Shown piece by piece: positions 31,976-43,382 of a stretch of 64,000 nt of DNA; positions within the stretch are counted from its first letter, which is position 1, and each line of letters opens with the position of its first letter. Source of the stretch: Luidia sarsii (taxonomy: Eukaryota > Echinodermata > Asteroidea > Paxillosida > Luidiidae); contig OX465114.1 of assembly GCA_949987565.1 (NCBI GenBank), positions 3,562,832 to 3,626,831 of the forward strand. The letters are read 5' to 3'. Both the position numbers and the translations under genes were made by a program. The notes below the pieces were generated by a model, which saw nothing but the letters and a program-made list of their open reading frames with translations, was not told the DNA's origin and ran no database searches.

Positions 31976-34860
31976 AGCTAAGTGCCCCGGCAGAATATTT
32001 GGTCCTACCTGCACACCCCTCGCAGTATATTCCGCATGCAACGGTACGTATTACGCAAAGCACGATATACAAGCAGTATATCATCTCTGAGGGCCGGATT
32101 TGCATTTCGAAATCGTTGCCCGCTGACTTGATCGAGGCTATAGTTCACAAGTTTCCAATTGACTCTGTGTGTTTCCATTCCTCAAAGGTGCACGCAAAGT
32201 CTTCTTCACCTGGGCCCCGTTTTATGGAGCTGCTTAAACGTGAATGTCTGCTTAGAAAGAAATGCCAACCCTTGTACATCGTGTTTTCGCTTGATACTTG
32301 CTGTATACTTGACTTGTATTCCAATATCGGTTGCTTACCATGAGATACAAGTGTAACTTTGACTGGCAACATGGTTCTATTGAGGAAGGTTTTTCATGCT
32401 GTAAGCAAGTGTTGGCGCTTACTAAGCGGGTCTGTGGAATAATAATAGTGACCTCTTTGAGTAACTCGTTGTTTGTGTTTGATACTTACTGACAAGGGGC
32501 TTTTGTCATTTTCTCTATGAAGCTATGATTCCGACCCAATGCAATGGTTGTTCGACACGGCATTTTGAGTGAGGTGTGTATGTGATTGGTTTCCGTTTGG
32601 GTGATCACGCGTGTGTAGTGAAAGCAAAGTGCTGTTCGAATTGCTTGTGCAGTTCATATTGTCATGTTGATATCAGTCTGGTTATTTTGAGATACGATAG
32701 AATTTTGTTTGTTTAAGATTTTTTCCTCAAGTCTGAGGTTTAGCGTGAGGTTCCCTTCATTCCGATCGCGCTCTTGAGAGTAACGCAATAGCGGTGGTTT
32801 ATTTCTATAATAATATCCTTTGCTTTGTGTACACATCCAACTGTATACATGTAGGCCTAAGTCGTGCCTTGATCGTCGGTGCAGCTTGGCTTATTCAGAG
32901 TGAATTGAGACTACAAGTCGGTGTTGTTGTCTTCCTTTTATCCGTGACGGAGCTGCCAATTCATAGCTTTTTCTCAAGTTACTTTGGTAAAATTCACTCC
33001 AACCACAATTCACCCAAACGTTAGTCGGCAGAGCTTGGGAAATAAATTGAGAACGTCTCTTGCTGAAGTTTATCTAATCGCGTTGGGCTGGGCTCAAGTC
33101 GAGAATCTTCGAACAGGATGCCAAACCTGACACGCGAGTTAAGACATCGGTTAAAGTCCCGATCCAGTCAAAGATTTCTTTACCATTTGTAAAATATTTG
33201 AAAAATTCCGGTAAGTTTGTTCGTAATTTGTTTGGCTAATAATAAATAGTATAGGCCTATAATAGATTATAAGACAATGTTTGCGTCTAGGAGAATGTAA
33301 TGCAATGAAGTTTTGCCCTTGCCCGACGTGATTAACACTGAATGCTCAACCTCACTGATTAAATAGTGTAGCAAACTGTTTACTGACTAAAATTATCAAA
33401 TTATATTCAAACCTGATAAATTTCGATGCCCTGACGTTTCGATCCTAGCAGGACCTTTCTGAAAACCAGATGCTATTAGATGTCACACGAACTATCACAG
33501 GCGCGCAAGAGCAACAGGCTTCGTTTTGTAAATGTACACTTCATATGTACAATACTACATGTGATGTGGCACCGTGCACTTTACCTGTACATCGACTGCA
33601 TAGCGATGCACTGTATTTGCCCGTATTTCAATGGTTGAAGCCATTCATCTGTGACTGCCAAGCCATTATTACAAAGGGTCTTCATTCATTGCCAAATACG
33701 TGCGCCTCCATACCCACACTAAACTCTGCACTCATTCATTGTGTTCACCTGTAAAAGATCACCGGTATCCATCGATCAATCTTCGCCGGTTACAGACTTT
33801 TATTCAAGGGAAATGTATTGTAATATATTTCATGCACCGGACCAGACAAAACTTGTTTATCATGCAAACGATTCCGCCTACGAACAAAAATTGAATAACC
33901 TATTTTTTGTCTTCAGCAAACAAAATGCATAGATCGGAATGAAAAGGGGTTGCAGTATTTGTTATGAATTTATTTTGTTTTCTATAAAGTAGTTGTGCGC
34001 TGAATCGAAAATAAAAAAAGGTGACCTCTTGCTTAGCGTACCACCGTCCTAACCACCAGGGCTATCCTGCACTTGGATGGTGGCCTTCCAAAATTATATT
34101 TGTTAGAGCGTAATTTGTGTCGATTGTCTATGACTGTGTGTACGTGATTTGACTCGTACGTACAATTTTAGTGTTAAGGGGAATGAACACACTAATTTAC
34201 TCTTGGGCTGAGATGGCGGTACAGTATTTTATTGATGTACAAGACAGTGTACATGTATATGTACAGAGCTATGCTTGAATGCCCAAGTGGAGCGCTAAAA
34301 GGTGCGCTGAAAGGTGGAGCGCTAAGAAAAGTGATGTGGCTCGAATGAAGGTAGCAGGAGAAGTGAGAAATAGTCTTAGGAGAAAGAATTGGTAGATTGA
34401 GAAACAAACAAGTCAGGGTAGCTTTCTAAGAAAAAATGATGACTCATAGTCAGGAGTGCAACACTGGACAGAGCACTGACCACTCAGGGTCATTGGTCAG
34501 CCTCACTGGTGTAAAACAATGTGTGCAAGTAATTGCTTGAGGCTGTACAGTGTAAGTGTAGGTCCAGGAAGTAGTGAGTAACAACAATTCTATGAAATGG
34601 TGGGCATGTGGCAAAACAATTACACGGTGTCTTATGTGGAAATAAGGATATACAGTATTGATCAGCAAATTGAAAAAAGTAACAGAGGAAAATGCATATA
34701 AGGAAATATAATCAATGTCTGTAATGAAACGCTACACAATCATCTCGTGTGTACGACAGATGTATAATGTCCTGTGTGTACGCCAGAGTAGTTCAAGTCG
34801 GTCTCTCGGGTTCGGCTTCGTGCTGAGATCCGGGCCAGACGTAAACAAACCTCGACGCAA
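31976..34860. other. Gene-free stretch
   Basis: No gene recognised. A Penelope-end motif (minus orientation, CTGACGTTTCGATCCTAGCA) is at about 33,431-33,460, and a scrap of the tRNA-derived SINE (GGGCTATCCTGCACTTGGAT) at about 34,050-34,092. Confidence 0.5.
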
Positions 34861-34869
34861 CGGCGCTAC

Positions 34870-35065
34870 AACGTCTGTGCAGCTCGTCGGCGTCAATACG
34901 CTCTTCAACGTCAACATGCTCCCCTAGCTGACTAAACAATGTTGTCAGACAGTGCGGACCAAGCGCGCTCCCCGTGCGGCACGGGTACTATCTGACCAAA
35001 GTATTGGAGGGCTAGGGAGCATGTTGATACCGAAGAGCGTGTGGACACAGAGGAGCTGCACACAT
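34870..35065. repeat. Imperfect inverted repeat (hairpin)
   Basis: An arm at about 34,875-34,930 (CTGTGCAGCTC, ACGCTCTTC, CATGCTCCCCTAGC) is mirrored at about 35,009-35,062 (GCTAGGGAGCATG, GAAGAGCGT, GAGCTGCACACA). Probably a fold-back transposon relic. Confidence 0.5.
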
Positions 35066-35227
35066 GTCGCATCAAAGCTGTACACGGCACGCAGCTCGCG
35101 CCCTAGCCTTTGGTCAAGGCGCAGGCGATTTGCTCAAGAGCGAGGAGAAATCGACGCACGAAGAAAGACTACACGACGAACCGCCCGTACGCCAGGCGGT
35201 GGCGCGCACAGTTCACGACACAGCTCA

Positions 35228-35641
35228 GGGTGCAGCACACAAAATCCATCCAAGATGGCTCCGCCGAACTGATTATCATAAAGTGTGGACCCACAACTTT
35301 TTTTTAATAAGGGGTCTTTGGAGGCTAATTAACTGATACATTGTAGAACAAGTGAAGCTTAAGACAACCCGGGGGTTCACTCTTCAATTTGGTGTGTAAT
35401 TTGGACCATATCTGGCTTTAAATGTGGCCCTATTTGGCTGCGGGAGTGGAGGGGTCCATCCCAAAATCCTTGCAGAAATTCGGCTTGGACGAAGAAAAAG
35501 AATCTGAGAGATGAAGGTCCAAACTACAATTTGAAGTATAGCTACAAGAACTGAGAGACTTTTGGGCGTGGGATAATTGGCTTTGAAAGCGAGTGTTTTT
35601 GTACAGTGTTCAATGGGAGCTCGATTTAGTGTTCTGCACCC
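35228..35641. mobile_element. MITE with GGGTGCAG ends, copy 2
   Basis: Begins GGGTGCAGCAC and ends TTCTGCACCC, with CTCA on both flanks (35,224-35,227 and 35,642-35,645) as a likely target duplication. Body nearly identical to 12,840-13,301. Further out, AGCCTTTGGTCAAGGCGC at about 35,105 is mirrored near 35,800, so it may sit inside an older fold-back element. Confidence 0.65.
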
Positions 35642-36165
35642 CTCAGCTACCACATTGTTTGCGAGCACGGGCTTGGCCGCGGTTGCGCTTTGTCGTGTCG
35701 TTTTTCTCAGTACATTGGATCCTCGCTGTTGGCATGCAGGTTGCGCAATAATGTTGAAATTTCTGCCAACGCTCGAGTATCCATTTCGCCGCATGCGCCT
35801 TGATCAAAGGCTAACCGCGCCGCTGCCATCACACACAAAGCAGTCAGTGTGCACACATGTGTACGGACGTGTACGTAGTCGTGTTTCTTTGAATTTTCGT
35901 ACACTTTAGAATGAGTGGGGGCTCTGCAACGTGGTTATGCGGCTGACATGAATATTAATACATTGTCTGCAGCCAATCGCAAAACTCTGAAAATGCGTTA
36001 ACGCAATGCAGCCTTGTACTGTACTCGTTGCGCACACAGACCATGTACATGTACTGTACAACCCCCACCAATGAGCGTGTGTCATGAAATCTTGCCTATT
36101 TATTAAACATGAGCGTATACCCTCCACGCTTTGTGACCGATAGTGGCCAGTTTTCGTAGCGGGAT

Positions 36166-36270
36166 GCGATTATTTTTTTTCCGTATCCACTAACTTGTCT
36201 AGTTGGCGCCATAATTGCAATTGTGCTATTTGAATGAAGACCAAGTGATTTCCGCGGCTCGTTGGCAAGC
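36166..36270 (+). repeat. Left inverted repeat flanking the 31-bp array
   Basis: About 100 bases containing ATAATTGCAATTGTGC, TTGAATGAAGACCAA and GATTTCCGCGGCTCGTTGGC. The same sequence, inverted, follows the array at 39,596-39,700. Confidence 0.75.
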
Positions 36271-39200
36271 CGGGCAAGTAGACTAGTGGGCGAGTTGGCT
36301 AGGGGCAAATACATGTAGACCAGTGGGCGAGTTGGCAATTAAGGGGCAGGTAGACTAGTGGGCGAGTTAGCTAGGGGCAAGTAGACTAGTGGGCGAGTTG
36401 GCTAGGGGCAAGTACACTAGTGGGCGAGTTGGCTGGGGCAAGTAGACTAGTGGGCGAGTTGGCTAGGGGCAAGTAGACTAGTGGGCGAGTTGGCTAGGGG
36501 CAAGTAGACTAGTGGGCGAGTTGGCTAGGGGCAAGTAGACTAGTGGGCCGGAGTTGGCTAGGGGCAAGTAGACTAGTGGGCGAGTTGGCTAGGGGCAAGT
36601 AGACTAGTGGGCGAGTTGGCTAGGGGCAAGTAGACTAGTGGGCGAGTTGGCTAGGGGCAAGTAGACTAGTGGGCGACTTGGCTAGGGGCAAGTAGACTAG
36701 TGGGCGAGTTGGCAATTAAGGGGCAGGTAGACTAGTGGGCGAGTTAGCTAGGGGCAAGTAGACTAGTGGGCGAGTTGGCAAGGGGCAAGTAGACTAGTGG
36801 GCGAGTTGGCTAGGGGCAAGTAGACTAGTGGGCGAGTTGGCTAGGGGCAAGTAGACTAGTGGGCCGGAGTTGGCTAGGGGCAAGTAGACTAGTGGGCGAG
36901 TTGGCTAGGGGCAAGTAGACTAGTGGGCGAGTTGGCTAGGGGCAAGTAGACTAGTGGGCGAGTTGGCTAGGGGCAAGTAGACTAGTGGGCCGGAGTTGGC
37001 TAGGGGCAAGTAGACTAGTGGGCGAGTTGGCTAGGGGCAAGTAGACTAGTGGGCGAGTTGGCTAGGGGCAAGTAGACTAGTGGGCGAGTTGTCTAGGGGC
37101 AAGTAGACTAGTGGGCGAGTTGGCTAGGGGCAAGTAGACTAGTGGGCGAGTTGGCAATTAAGGGGCAGGTAGACTAGTGGGCGAGTTAGCTAGGGGCAAG
37201 TAGACTAGTGGGCGAGTTGGCAAGGGGCAAGTAGACTAGTGGGCGAGTTGGCTAGGGGCAAGTACACTAGTGGGCGAGTTGGCTGGGGCAAGTAGACTAG
37301 TGGGCGAGTTGGCTAGGGGCAAGTAGACTAGTGGGCGAGTTGGCTAGGGGCAAGTAGACTAGTGGGCGAGTTGGCTAGGGGCAAGTAGACTAGTGGGCCG
37401 GAGTTGGCTAGGGGCAAGTAGACTAGTGGGCGAGTTGGCTAGGGGCAAGTAGACTAGTGGGCGAGTTGGCTAGGGGCAAGTAGACTAGTGGGCGAGTTGG
37501 CTAGGGGCAAGTAGACTAGTGGGCGAGTTGGCTAGGGGCAAGTAGACTAGTGGGCGAGTTGGCAATTAAGGGGCAGGTAGACTAGTGGGCGAGTTAGCTA
37601 GGGGCAAGTAGACTAGTGGGCGAGTTGGCAAGGGGCAAGTAGACTAGTGGGCGAGTTGGCTAGGGGCAAGTACACTAGTGGGCGAGTTGGCTATAGGGGC
37701 AAGTAGACTAGTGGGCGAGTTGGCTAGGGGCAAGTAGACTAGTGGGCGAGTTGGCTGGGGCAAGTAGACTAGTGGGCGAGTTGGCTAGGGGCAAGTAGAC
37801 TAGTGGGCGAGTTGGCTAGGGGCAAGTAGACTAGTGGGCGAGTTGGCTAGGGGCAAGTAGACTAGTGGGCCGGAGTTGGCTAGGGGCAAGTAGACTAGTG
37901 GGCGAGTTGGCTAGGGGCAAGTAGACTAGTGGGCGAGTTGGCTAGGGGCAAGTAGACTAGTGGGCGAGTTGGCTAGGGGCAAGTAGACTAGTGGGCCGGA
38001 GTTGGCTAGGGGCAAGTAGACTAGTGGGCGAGTTGGCTAGGGGCAAGTAGACTAGTGGGCGAGTTGGCTAGGGGCAAGTAGACTAGTGGGCGAGTTGTCT
38101 AGGGGCAAGTAGACTAGTGGGCGAGTTGGCTAGGGGCAAGTAGACTAGTGGGCGAGTTGGCAATTAAGGGGCAGGTAGACTAGTGGGCGAGTTAGCTAGG
38201 GGCAAGTAGACTAGTGGGCGAGTTGGCAAGGGGCAAGTAGACTAGTGGGCGAGTTGGCTAGGGGCAAGTACACTAGTGGGCGAGTTGGCTATAGGGGCAA
38301 GTAGACTAGTGGGCGAGTTGGCTAGGGGCAAGTAGACTAGTGGGCGAGTTGGCTGGGGCAAGTAGACTAGTGGGCGAGTTGGCTAGGGGCAAGTAGACTA
38401 GTGGGCGAGTTGGCTAGGGGCAAGTAGACTAGTGGGCGAGTTGGCTAGGGGCAAGTAGACTAGTGGGCCGGAGTTGGCTAGGGGCAAGTAGACTAGTGGG
38501 CGAGTTGGCTAGGGGCAAGTAGACTAGTGGGCGAGTTGGCTAGGGGCAAGTAGACTAGTGGGCGAGTTGGCTAGGGGCAAGTAGACTAGTGGGCCGGAGT
38601 TGGCTAGGGGCAAGTAGACTAGTGGGCGAGTTGGCTAGGGGCAAGTAGACTAGTGGGCGAGTTGGCTAGGGGCAAGTAGACTAGTGGGCGAGTTGTCTAG
38701 GGGCAAGTACACTAGTGGGCGAGTTGGCTATAGGGGCAAGTAGACTAGTGGGCGAGTTGGCTAGGGGCAAGTAGACTAGTGGGCGAGTTGGCTGGGGCAA
38801 GTAGACTAGTGGGCGAGTTGGCTAGGGGCAAGTAGACTAGTGGGCGAGTTGGCTAGGGGCAAGTAGACTAGTGGGCGAGTTGGCTAGGGGCAAGTAGACT
38901 AGTGGGCCGGAGTTGGCTAGGGGCAAGTAGACTAGTGGGCGAGTTGGCTAGGGGCAAGTAGACTAGTGGGCGAGTTGGCTAGGGGCAAGTAGACTAGTGG
39001 GCGAGTTGGCTAGGGGCAAGTAGACTAGTGGGCGAGTTGGCTAGGGGCAAGTAGACTAGTGGGCGAGTTGGCTAGGGGCAAGTAGACTAGTGGGCGAGTT
39101 GGCTAGGGGCAAGTAGACTAGTGGGCGAGTTGGCTAGGGGCAAGTAGACTAGTGGGCGAGTTGGCAAGGGGCAAGTAGACTAGTGGGCGAGTTGGCTAGG

Positions 39201-39600
39201 GGCAAGTAGACTAGTGGGCGAGTTGGCTAGGGGCAAGTAGACTAGTGGGCGAGTTGGCTAGGGGCAAGTAGACTAGTGGGCGAGTTGGCTAGGGGCAAGT
39301 AGACTAGTGGGCGAGTTGGCTAGGGGCAAGTAGACTAGTGGGCGAGTTGGCTAGGGGCAAGTAGACTAGTGGGCGAGTTGGTAAGGGGCAAGTAGACTAG
39401 TGGGCGAGTCGTCTAGGGGCAAGTAGACTAGTGGGCGAGTTGGCTAGGGGCAAGTAGACTAGTGGGCGAGTTGGCAAGGGGCAGGTAGACTAGTGGGCGA
39501 GTTGGCTAGGGGCAAGTAGACTAGTGGGTGAGTTGGCAAGGGGCAGGTAGACTAGTGGGCGAGTTGGCAAGGGGCAAGTAGACTATATAGTGGGCGAGTT
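36271..39600. repeat. 31-bp minisatellite, about 107 units
   Basis: The unit reads AGTAGACTAGTGGGCGAGTT plus GGCTAGGGGCA. Recurrent variants (GCCGGAGTTGG, GGCTGGGGC, GGCAATTAAGGGGCAGG, GTTGTCTAGG, GGCTATAGGGG, AGTACACTAG) recur in the same order, revealing higher-order blocks, e.g. about 597 bases between the GGCTATAGGGG variants at 37,691 and 38,288. Each unit carries ACTAGT. No long open frame and no spacers, so it is not a CRISPR array. Confidence 0.95.
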
Positions 39601-39700
39601 GGTAACGAGCCTCGGAAATCGCGTTGGTCTTCATTCAAGTCGCACAATTGCAATTAAGGGGCCAACTTGACGCGTTGGTGGTACGGAAAAAACTAATCGC
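39601..39700 (-). repeat. Right inverted repeat flanking the 31-bp array
   Basis: Reverse complement of 36,166-36,270 with about 80 percent identity by eye: AACGAGCCTCGGAAATC, TTGGTCTTCATTCAAGT, GCACAATTGCAATTAAGG, TACGGAAAAAACTAATCGC. Together the two arms make the array the interior of an inverted-repeat element. Confidence 0.75.
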
Positions 39701-39709
39701 TAGCGGGAT

Positions 39710-40220
39710 ACTCTTTGATATTGTAATGAAGCACATGTGTTACGCTGAACCATCAAGGCGTTGGTTTACTGACCAGGGAAAAAACACGCACTCAACATGT
39801 ACGCATGCAAGCTACGAGTGTGGGAAGGGCGTGTGCAATCTATAAGCGGAGACTGCATTTGCTGAGTGCAGCGCACAGTGCAGGCCAGACAGTGCACCAG
39901 TGCAGAGTTGCGTACGTCGGGGTCCCAGACGACGAATGAGCGCGCTGGCTTCAAGAAATGGACCGATGTGCACATGTTAGCATGCAAGGCGGGCCCGTCT
40001 GGCATGTCCAGTGTAAAGAGCCGAGCAGGGCAGAGCGTGGCACAACTGGTCGGAATGGACCACATCGAGCCACTCAGCCAAATAAGGGCCACCTCCCAGA
40101 TAATCTTCCATAATTCCAAATATGTATACCTACAATACAAACAAAATGAGGAGCAATATTGAAGAAAATGAGGTACAGGTATGATCAACATAAAGATTGA
40201 CAATAACAAGTACAGAAGTC
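39710..40220. other. Gene-free stretch
   Basis: The overlapping short frames lack motifs. Nothing recognised before the Penelope-like 3' end. Confidence 0.45.
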
Positions 40221-40557
40221 CAGTGCATCTTAAAATTTAGTGGGCCTGACGTTTCGATCCTAGCAGGACCTTTCTCAAAGGCAGAGTGACAAGGACAAAA
40301 CAGATACATGTACACGAAGGAAGGGGGGAGAGTGAATAGGACACGGATGAGAAGCAAAGGACAAAGAGTGAAGCTGGTAGGGAGAGATCAAAGGGAAGGG
40401 CAAGGGGTAGGGTAGGGATTAGTGAGAAGAGGGGGAAAGATCAAAGAGAAGGGCAAGGGGTAGGGTAGTGATTAGTGACAAGAGGGGGAAAAATCAAAGA
40501 GAGAAGTGTGAAGGACTGAACACAAAAGAAGGATTATCAGAAAGCTGCATGGTGTTA

Positions 40558-40890
40558 GTCATTACCCTCCTGGATGTTGAGACCATGTGGTTGAATAGTC
40601 CGAAGACGCTTCATCCACATTTTCTCACGGCTAAGACGGACAGCATTACTACGGTGACCAAGTGATTCTATGCCCAGTACACTCATATCTGATATCAAAT
40701 GATCAGGGAGATTGAAGTGATACCCAACAGGGGTGTCCATTTTACCGGTTTTGATAGTAGACCTATGGCCATAGATCCGTTTTTTGAGGGTGTTTTTGGT
40801 CTCGCCAACACACTGAATATTACAAACTCTACAAGAGATGAGGTATATGATGTTTGAGGTAGTGCATGTGATAGAGCCATAGGTCGTGTG
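40558..40890 (-). pseudogene. Penelope-like GIY-YIG endonuclease
   Basis: In the shifted frame: NIIYLISCRVCNIQCVGETK matches the GIY...YIG core as IYLI...CVGET, followed by L-KRIYGHRS with the conserved arginine and histidine and by the C-terminal MWMKRLRTIQPHGLN. It is preceded by the CxxC linker (CISKCIVC) seen in GIY-YIG Penelope elements. Open to its stop. Confidence 0.8.
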
Positions 40891-40929
40891 GGAAGTTCCA
40901 GAAGAATGTCCATTGAAAGAGTCTATTTC

Positions 40930-41850
40930 CTTGACATGTGTCTTGCAAACAATGCACTTCGAGATACACTTAAATGTACCAAATTTGGTTGGAGGTGAAG
41001 AGTCAAAGGGGGAACCTCTGCTCGGACAATTAAGTCACGCAGGTTACGGGGGCGCCTGAAAGCCAAAACAGGCGAATTAGGAATGGCTTCAGCCAGACGA
41101 TCTGAAGTGTGGAGAATATGGTGGTTTTCCTTAGTTTTCTTCCTGAGAGGAGGAAGAGAAGAGTGGTAGGAAGTAACTAAGGGAACCTTGGGCTTGTCCT
41201 TGGGACCTGGTGGCTTTTGTTTTAGTGCCGAACTTCTGCGAATGGAATAGACTTTAGCAATGGAGTTCTTCACTTGGCGAGAACTATAACCTCTAGCAAC
41301 CAAGTTACTGGCCAATACACGTGTATGGCGGCGAAAGTCAGACTCATTGGAACATATACGCCTCAATCTGAGGGCCTGCCTGTAAGCTATACCAGTCTTA
41401 CAGTGTCTGGGGTGACAACTGGAGGAATGGAGATATTGATGAGTGTCGGTGGGCTTAGAATACAAGTCAGTAGTGAGTGTATTGAGGTCTTTCCGGACGG
41501 TGACGTCCAGAAAGTGGGTCTGTTGAAGAGACTGCTCCCATTTGAATTTGATAGTCCTTTGGAAGGAATTGATGTGGTCAAAGAAAGCATTCAAGCTGCT
41601 ACCGTCCCTAGTCCAAACGAAGAACACGTCATCTATGTATCTCCACCAAATCCAGGGACGGCATGGAGCCTCACTGAGCATGCGTTCCTCACGGTCACCC
41701 ATGAAGAGGCAGGCAAAGGAAGGAGCCATGCGCGTGCCCATGGCAGTGCCATGCACTTGAAGATAGTGCTTGCCAAGAAAGGAGAAATTATTCTTGGCCA
41801 GCACTAGCCTCATGAGGGTGGTTATGTCGGAGATGGGTGGATAACATAAC
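40930..41850 (-). pseudogene. Penelope-like reverse transcriptase (palm to thumb), broken
   Basis: The frame is open from about 41,850 (YPPISDITTLMRLVLAKNNF) through HGTAMGTRMAPSFACLFMG and the catalytic YIDD box (WWRYIDDVFFVW), then FLDVTV and the thumb (YLHSSSCHPRHCKTGI). Near a G-run at about 41,006 the reading frame shifts by one: the current frame ends at 40,923, while the sequence continuing towards the endonuclease (KFGTFKCISKCIVCKTHVKE) is in another frame. Palm residues look intact. Not a host gene. Confidence 0.85.
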
Positions 41851-41884
41851 TCTTAACTGTCTAATCCAGTAAAATGTTTTTGAA

Positions 41885-42005
41885 AAAAAGGGCGACGAAA
41901 ACTTTGACTGGACCGAGAGTTAAGGCCGAGACCATTGGTCTTGCATGCCAACGCTCCGACCGTCTGAGCTATCCAGCCCATAGGTGGTGGCCTTCTCAAA
42001 ACGTA
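41885..42005 (-). mobile_element. tRNA-derived SINE copy
   Basis: Minus-strand head GGGCTGGATAGCTCAGACGG, then GGAGCGTTGGCATGCAAGAC and CAATGGTCTCGGCC, tail GGTCCAGTCAAAGTTTTCGT. The A box is intact and the TGCATGC region resembles tRNA-Ala(UGC). Same family as 491, 60.0 and 62.85 kb. Confidence 0.65.
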
Positions 42006-42252
42006 ATAGTCAACTACAAAGGCCTAGTATTTATCGGCGTGGGACCGTTAGTCAGTAGCAATTGACTGCCGTACATCTGCTGGATTCACAACCCCGCTAT
42101 CATTCGATCGGATGCCAGAAAAAAAATGAATAACCTCGGCTACAATTTATACTACAAGTAACAAAGACAAAAAAACTGACTTTTTCAAAAATTCTCTGGC
42201 ACTCACATTTGGCCCTCAAACTTTTGACGAGCATTGCAAAACAACCACTCAC

Positions 42253-42703
42253 CAAGGACGCCAATTGCCAACACCGAAGCTTAAATTTAGGGATTTCTCA
42301 TCCTTCCTGCACGATGCATAAAATTGACTCATCTTCACCGGGGTTCGTTTCAGCTCTCCTCTCTTAACCTTTTCAACTCCAGGAATGAGACCACAGAATC
42401 TTGTTGGTCGCTCAAAACCAACATTCCACTCCACGCTTCCCTTGTATTTCAATTCTAAATATCTAACGTATAGCTCGGATCTTGAGTCTAACATTCGCAA
42501 GTAATCTGCTAGCTCTTTAAGACTCTTGAAATCACCCAAGAATATGAAGGAGTTTTGGGGTAAGAGCTCTTTGTAGATTCGTCTCCTAGGACCGTACACG
42601 ATCGGAACCACTCCTTGAAACACGGGCTTTTGCCATGCTTTCTCAGTGATGTAATCATCATATTCAGCGTTCTCGATTGCCAGGTAGAATGATACTTTTA
42701 ACA
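42253..42703 (-). CDS. GT10 alpha-1,3-fucosyltransferase, internal/C-terminal exon
   Basis: The frame contains the GT10 signature FYLAIENAEYDDYITEKAW, then GVVPIVYG, the ELLPQNSFIFLGDFKSLKEL segment and ADYLRMLDSRSELYVRYLEL, that is, the GDP-fucose binding half of alpha-1,3-fucosyltransferases, Golgi type II enzymes that add fucose to GlcNAc. The exon ends with a perfect donor CTTG|GTGAGT at 42,253; reading past it gives a false stop. The 5' limit is probably the acceptor TTTGTATCAAG (exon from 42,703) because the sequence upstream of VLKVSFY does not look like a fucosyltransferase. Other exons are not seen; the Penelope element occupies the downstream intron side. It is less GC-rich than the other genes. 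Confidence 0.7.
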
Positions 42704-42825
42704 CTTGATACAAATAAAGCAACACAACTCCCAGATTGTTAAGACTGTGGGCTGCAGCAACCGGGTCAACTGACCCCACTTTAATTACAGTACTTCTGAT
42801 CACTTCTTTTTCAATTCTTGCTTTC

Positions 42826-42985
42826 TTTATGTCTTTCTTTCTTTCTTTCTTTCAATTCTTTCGTTTATTTACAATAATAACAAGGCAGTAACATGATTTG
42901 CGCATATGATTTGCGCATACGTTTTGGGCATAATTATGATTTGCGCGTATGATTTGCTCACATGATTTGCGCAAGGGTTGTAAAT
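42826..42985. repeat. CTTT microsatellite and ATTTGCGCATATG repeats
   Basis: (CTTT)n at 42,827-42,853 is followed by about six diverged copies of CATGATTTGCGCATA. Confidence 0.75.
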
Positions 42986-43297
42986 TTGCGCACAGTCTGA
43001 CAGTTTTCGAAATGAAAGCTTAGGCTCGGACTCAGCCTTCGTCTCCATCAGACAAAAACTGACAATCCAGATTGTGGTTTGTTTCCGAATTCGAAAGTTT
43101 GTTGGCTCGATAGGTACAGGGTATTCCCCCAAGAAACTGGGGCCAAACGCTTGTTTTAGTCAGTTATATTATAACGAGTGAGATAAATATGACCAAAGCC
43201 TAAGTCCGAGCCTAAGCCTTCATTTCGAAAACGGCCTTTTTCTCCCCGACAGACAGCTTGCTATTGTTTTTCACACCATAAGCCGTGTTCATAAGCT

Positions 43298-43378
43298 GCT
43301 CATTTCTGCTCATTTCTGCTCATTTCTGCTCATTTCTGTTCATTTCTGCTCATTTCTGCTCATTTCTGCTCATTTCAC
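43298..43378 (+). repeat. 10-bp tandem repeat TGCTCATTTC
   Basis: Eight units of TGCTCATTTC end five bases before the zinc-finger ORF. The complementary sequence (ATGAGCAGGAA units) follows the ORF at 44,237-44,440, so ORF1 is bracketed by inverted tandem repeats. Confidence 0.85.
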
Positions 43379-43382
43379 CTGA

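Larger units (their letters stand above)
40225..41860 (-). mobile_element. Penelope-like retroelement, 5'-truncated
   Basis: Reading on the minus strand, the fragment contains the RT palm, a basic linker, a GIY-YIG endonuclease, a 3' UTR and the terminal motif TCCTGCTAGGATCGAAACGT at 40,242-40,272. Penelope-like elements are telomerase-related retroelements whose RT and GIY-YIG endonuclease act together in target-primed reverse transcription. The 5' half, including RT fingers, is missing, and the single frame is broken. Confidence 0.85.

Noticed and set aside
30894..32105. 403-codon Leu/Ser/Pro frame
   Set aside because: Complement of the polypurine tract; no complexity and no start context.
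36271..39600. CRISPR array
   Set aside because: Units are contiguous with no unique spacers, in a eukaryotic context, with minisatellite-type variants.
40930..41850. Host telomerase or other domesticated RT
   Set aside because: The GIY-YIG domain downstream, a frameshift and scattered terminal fragments show that it is a Penelope-like element copy.
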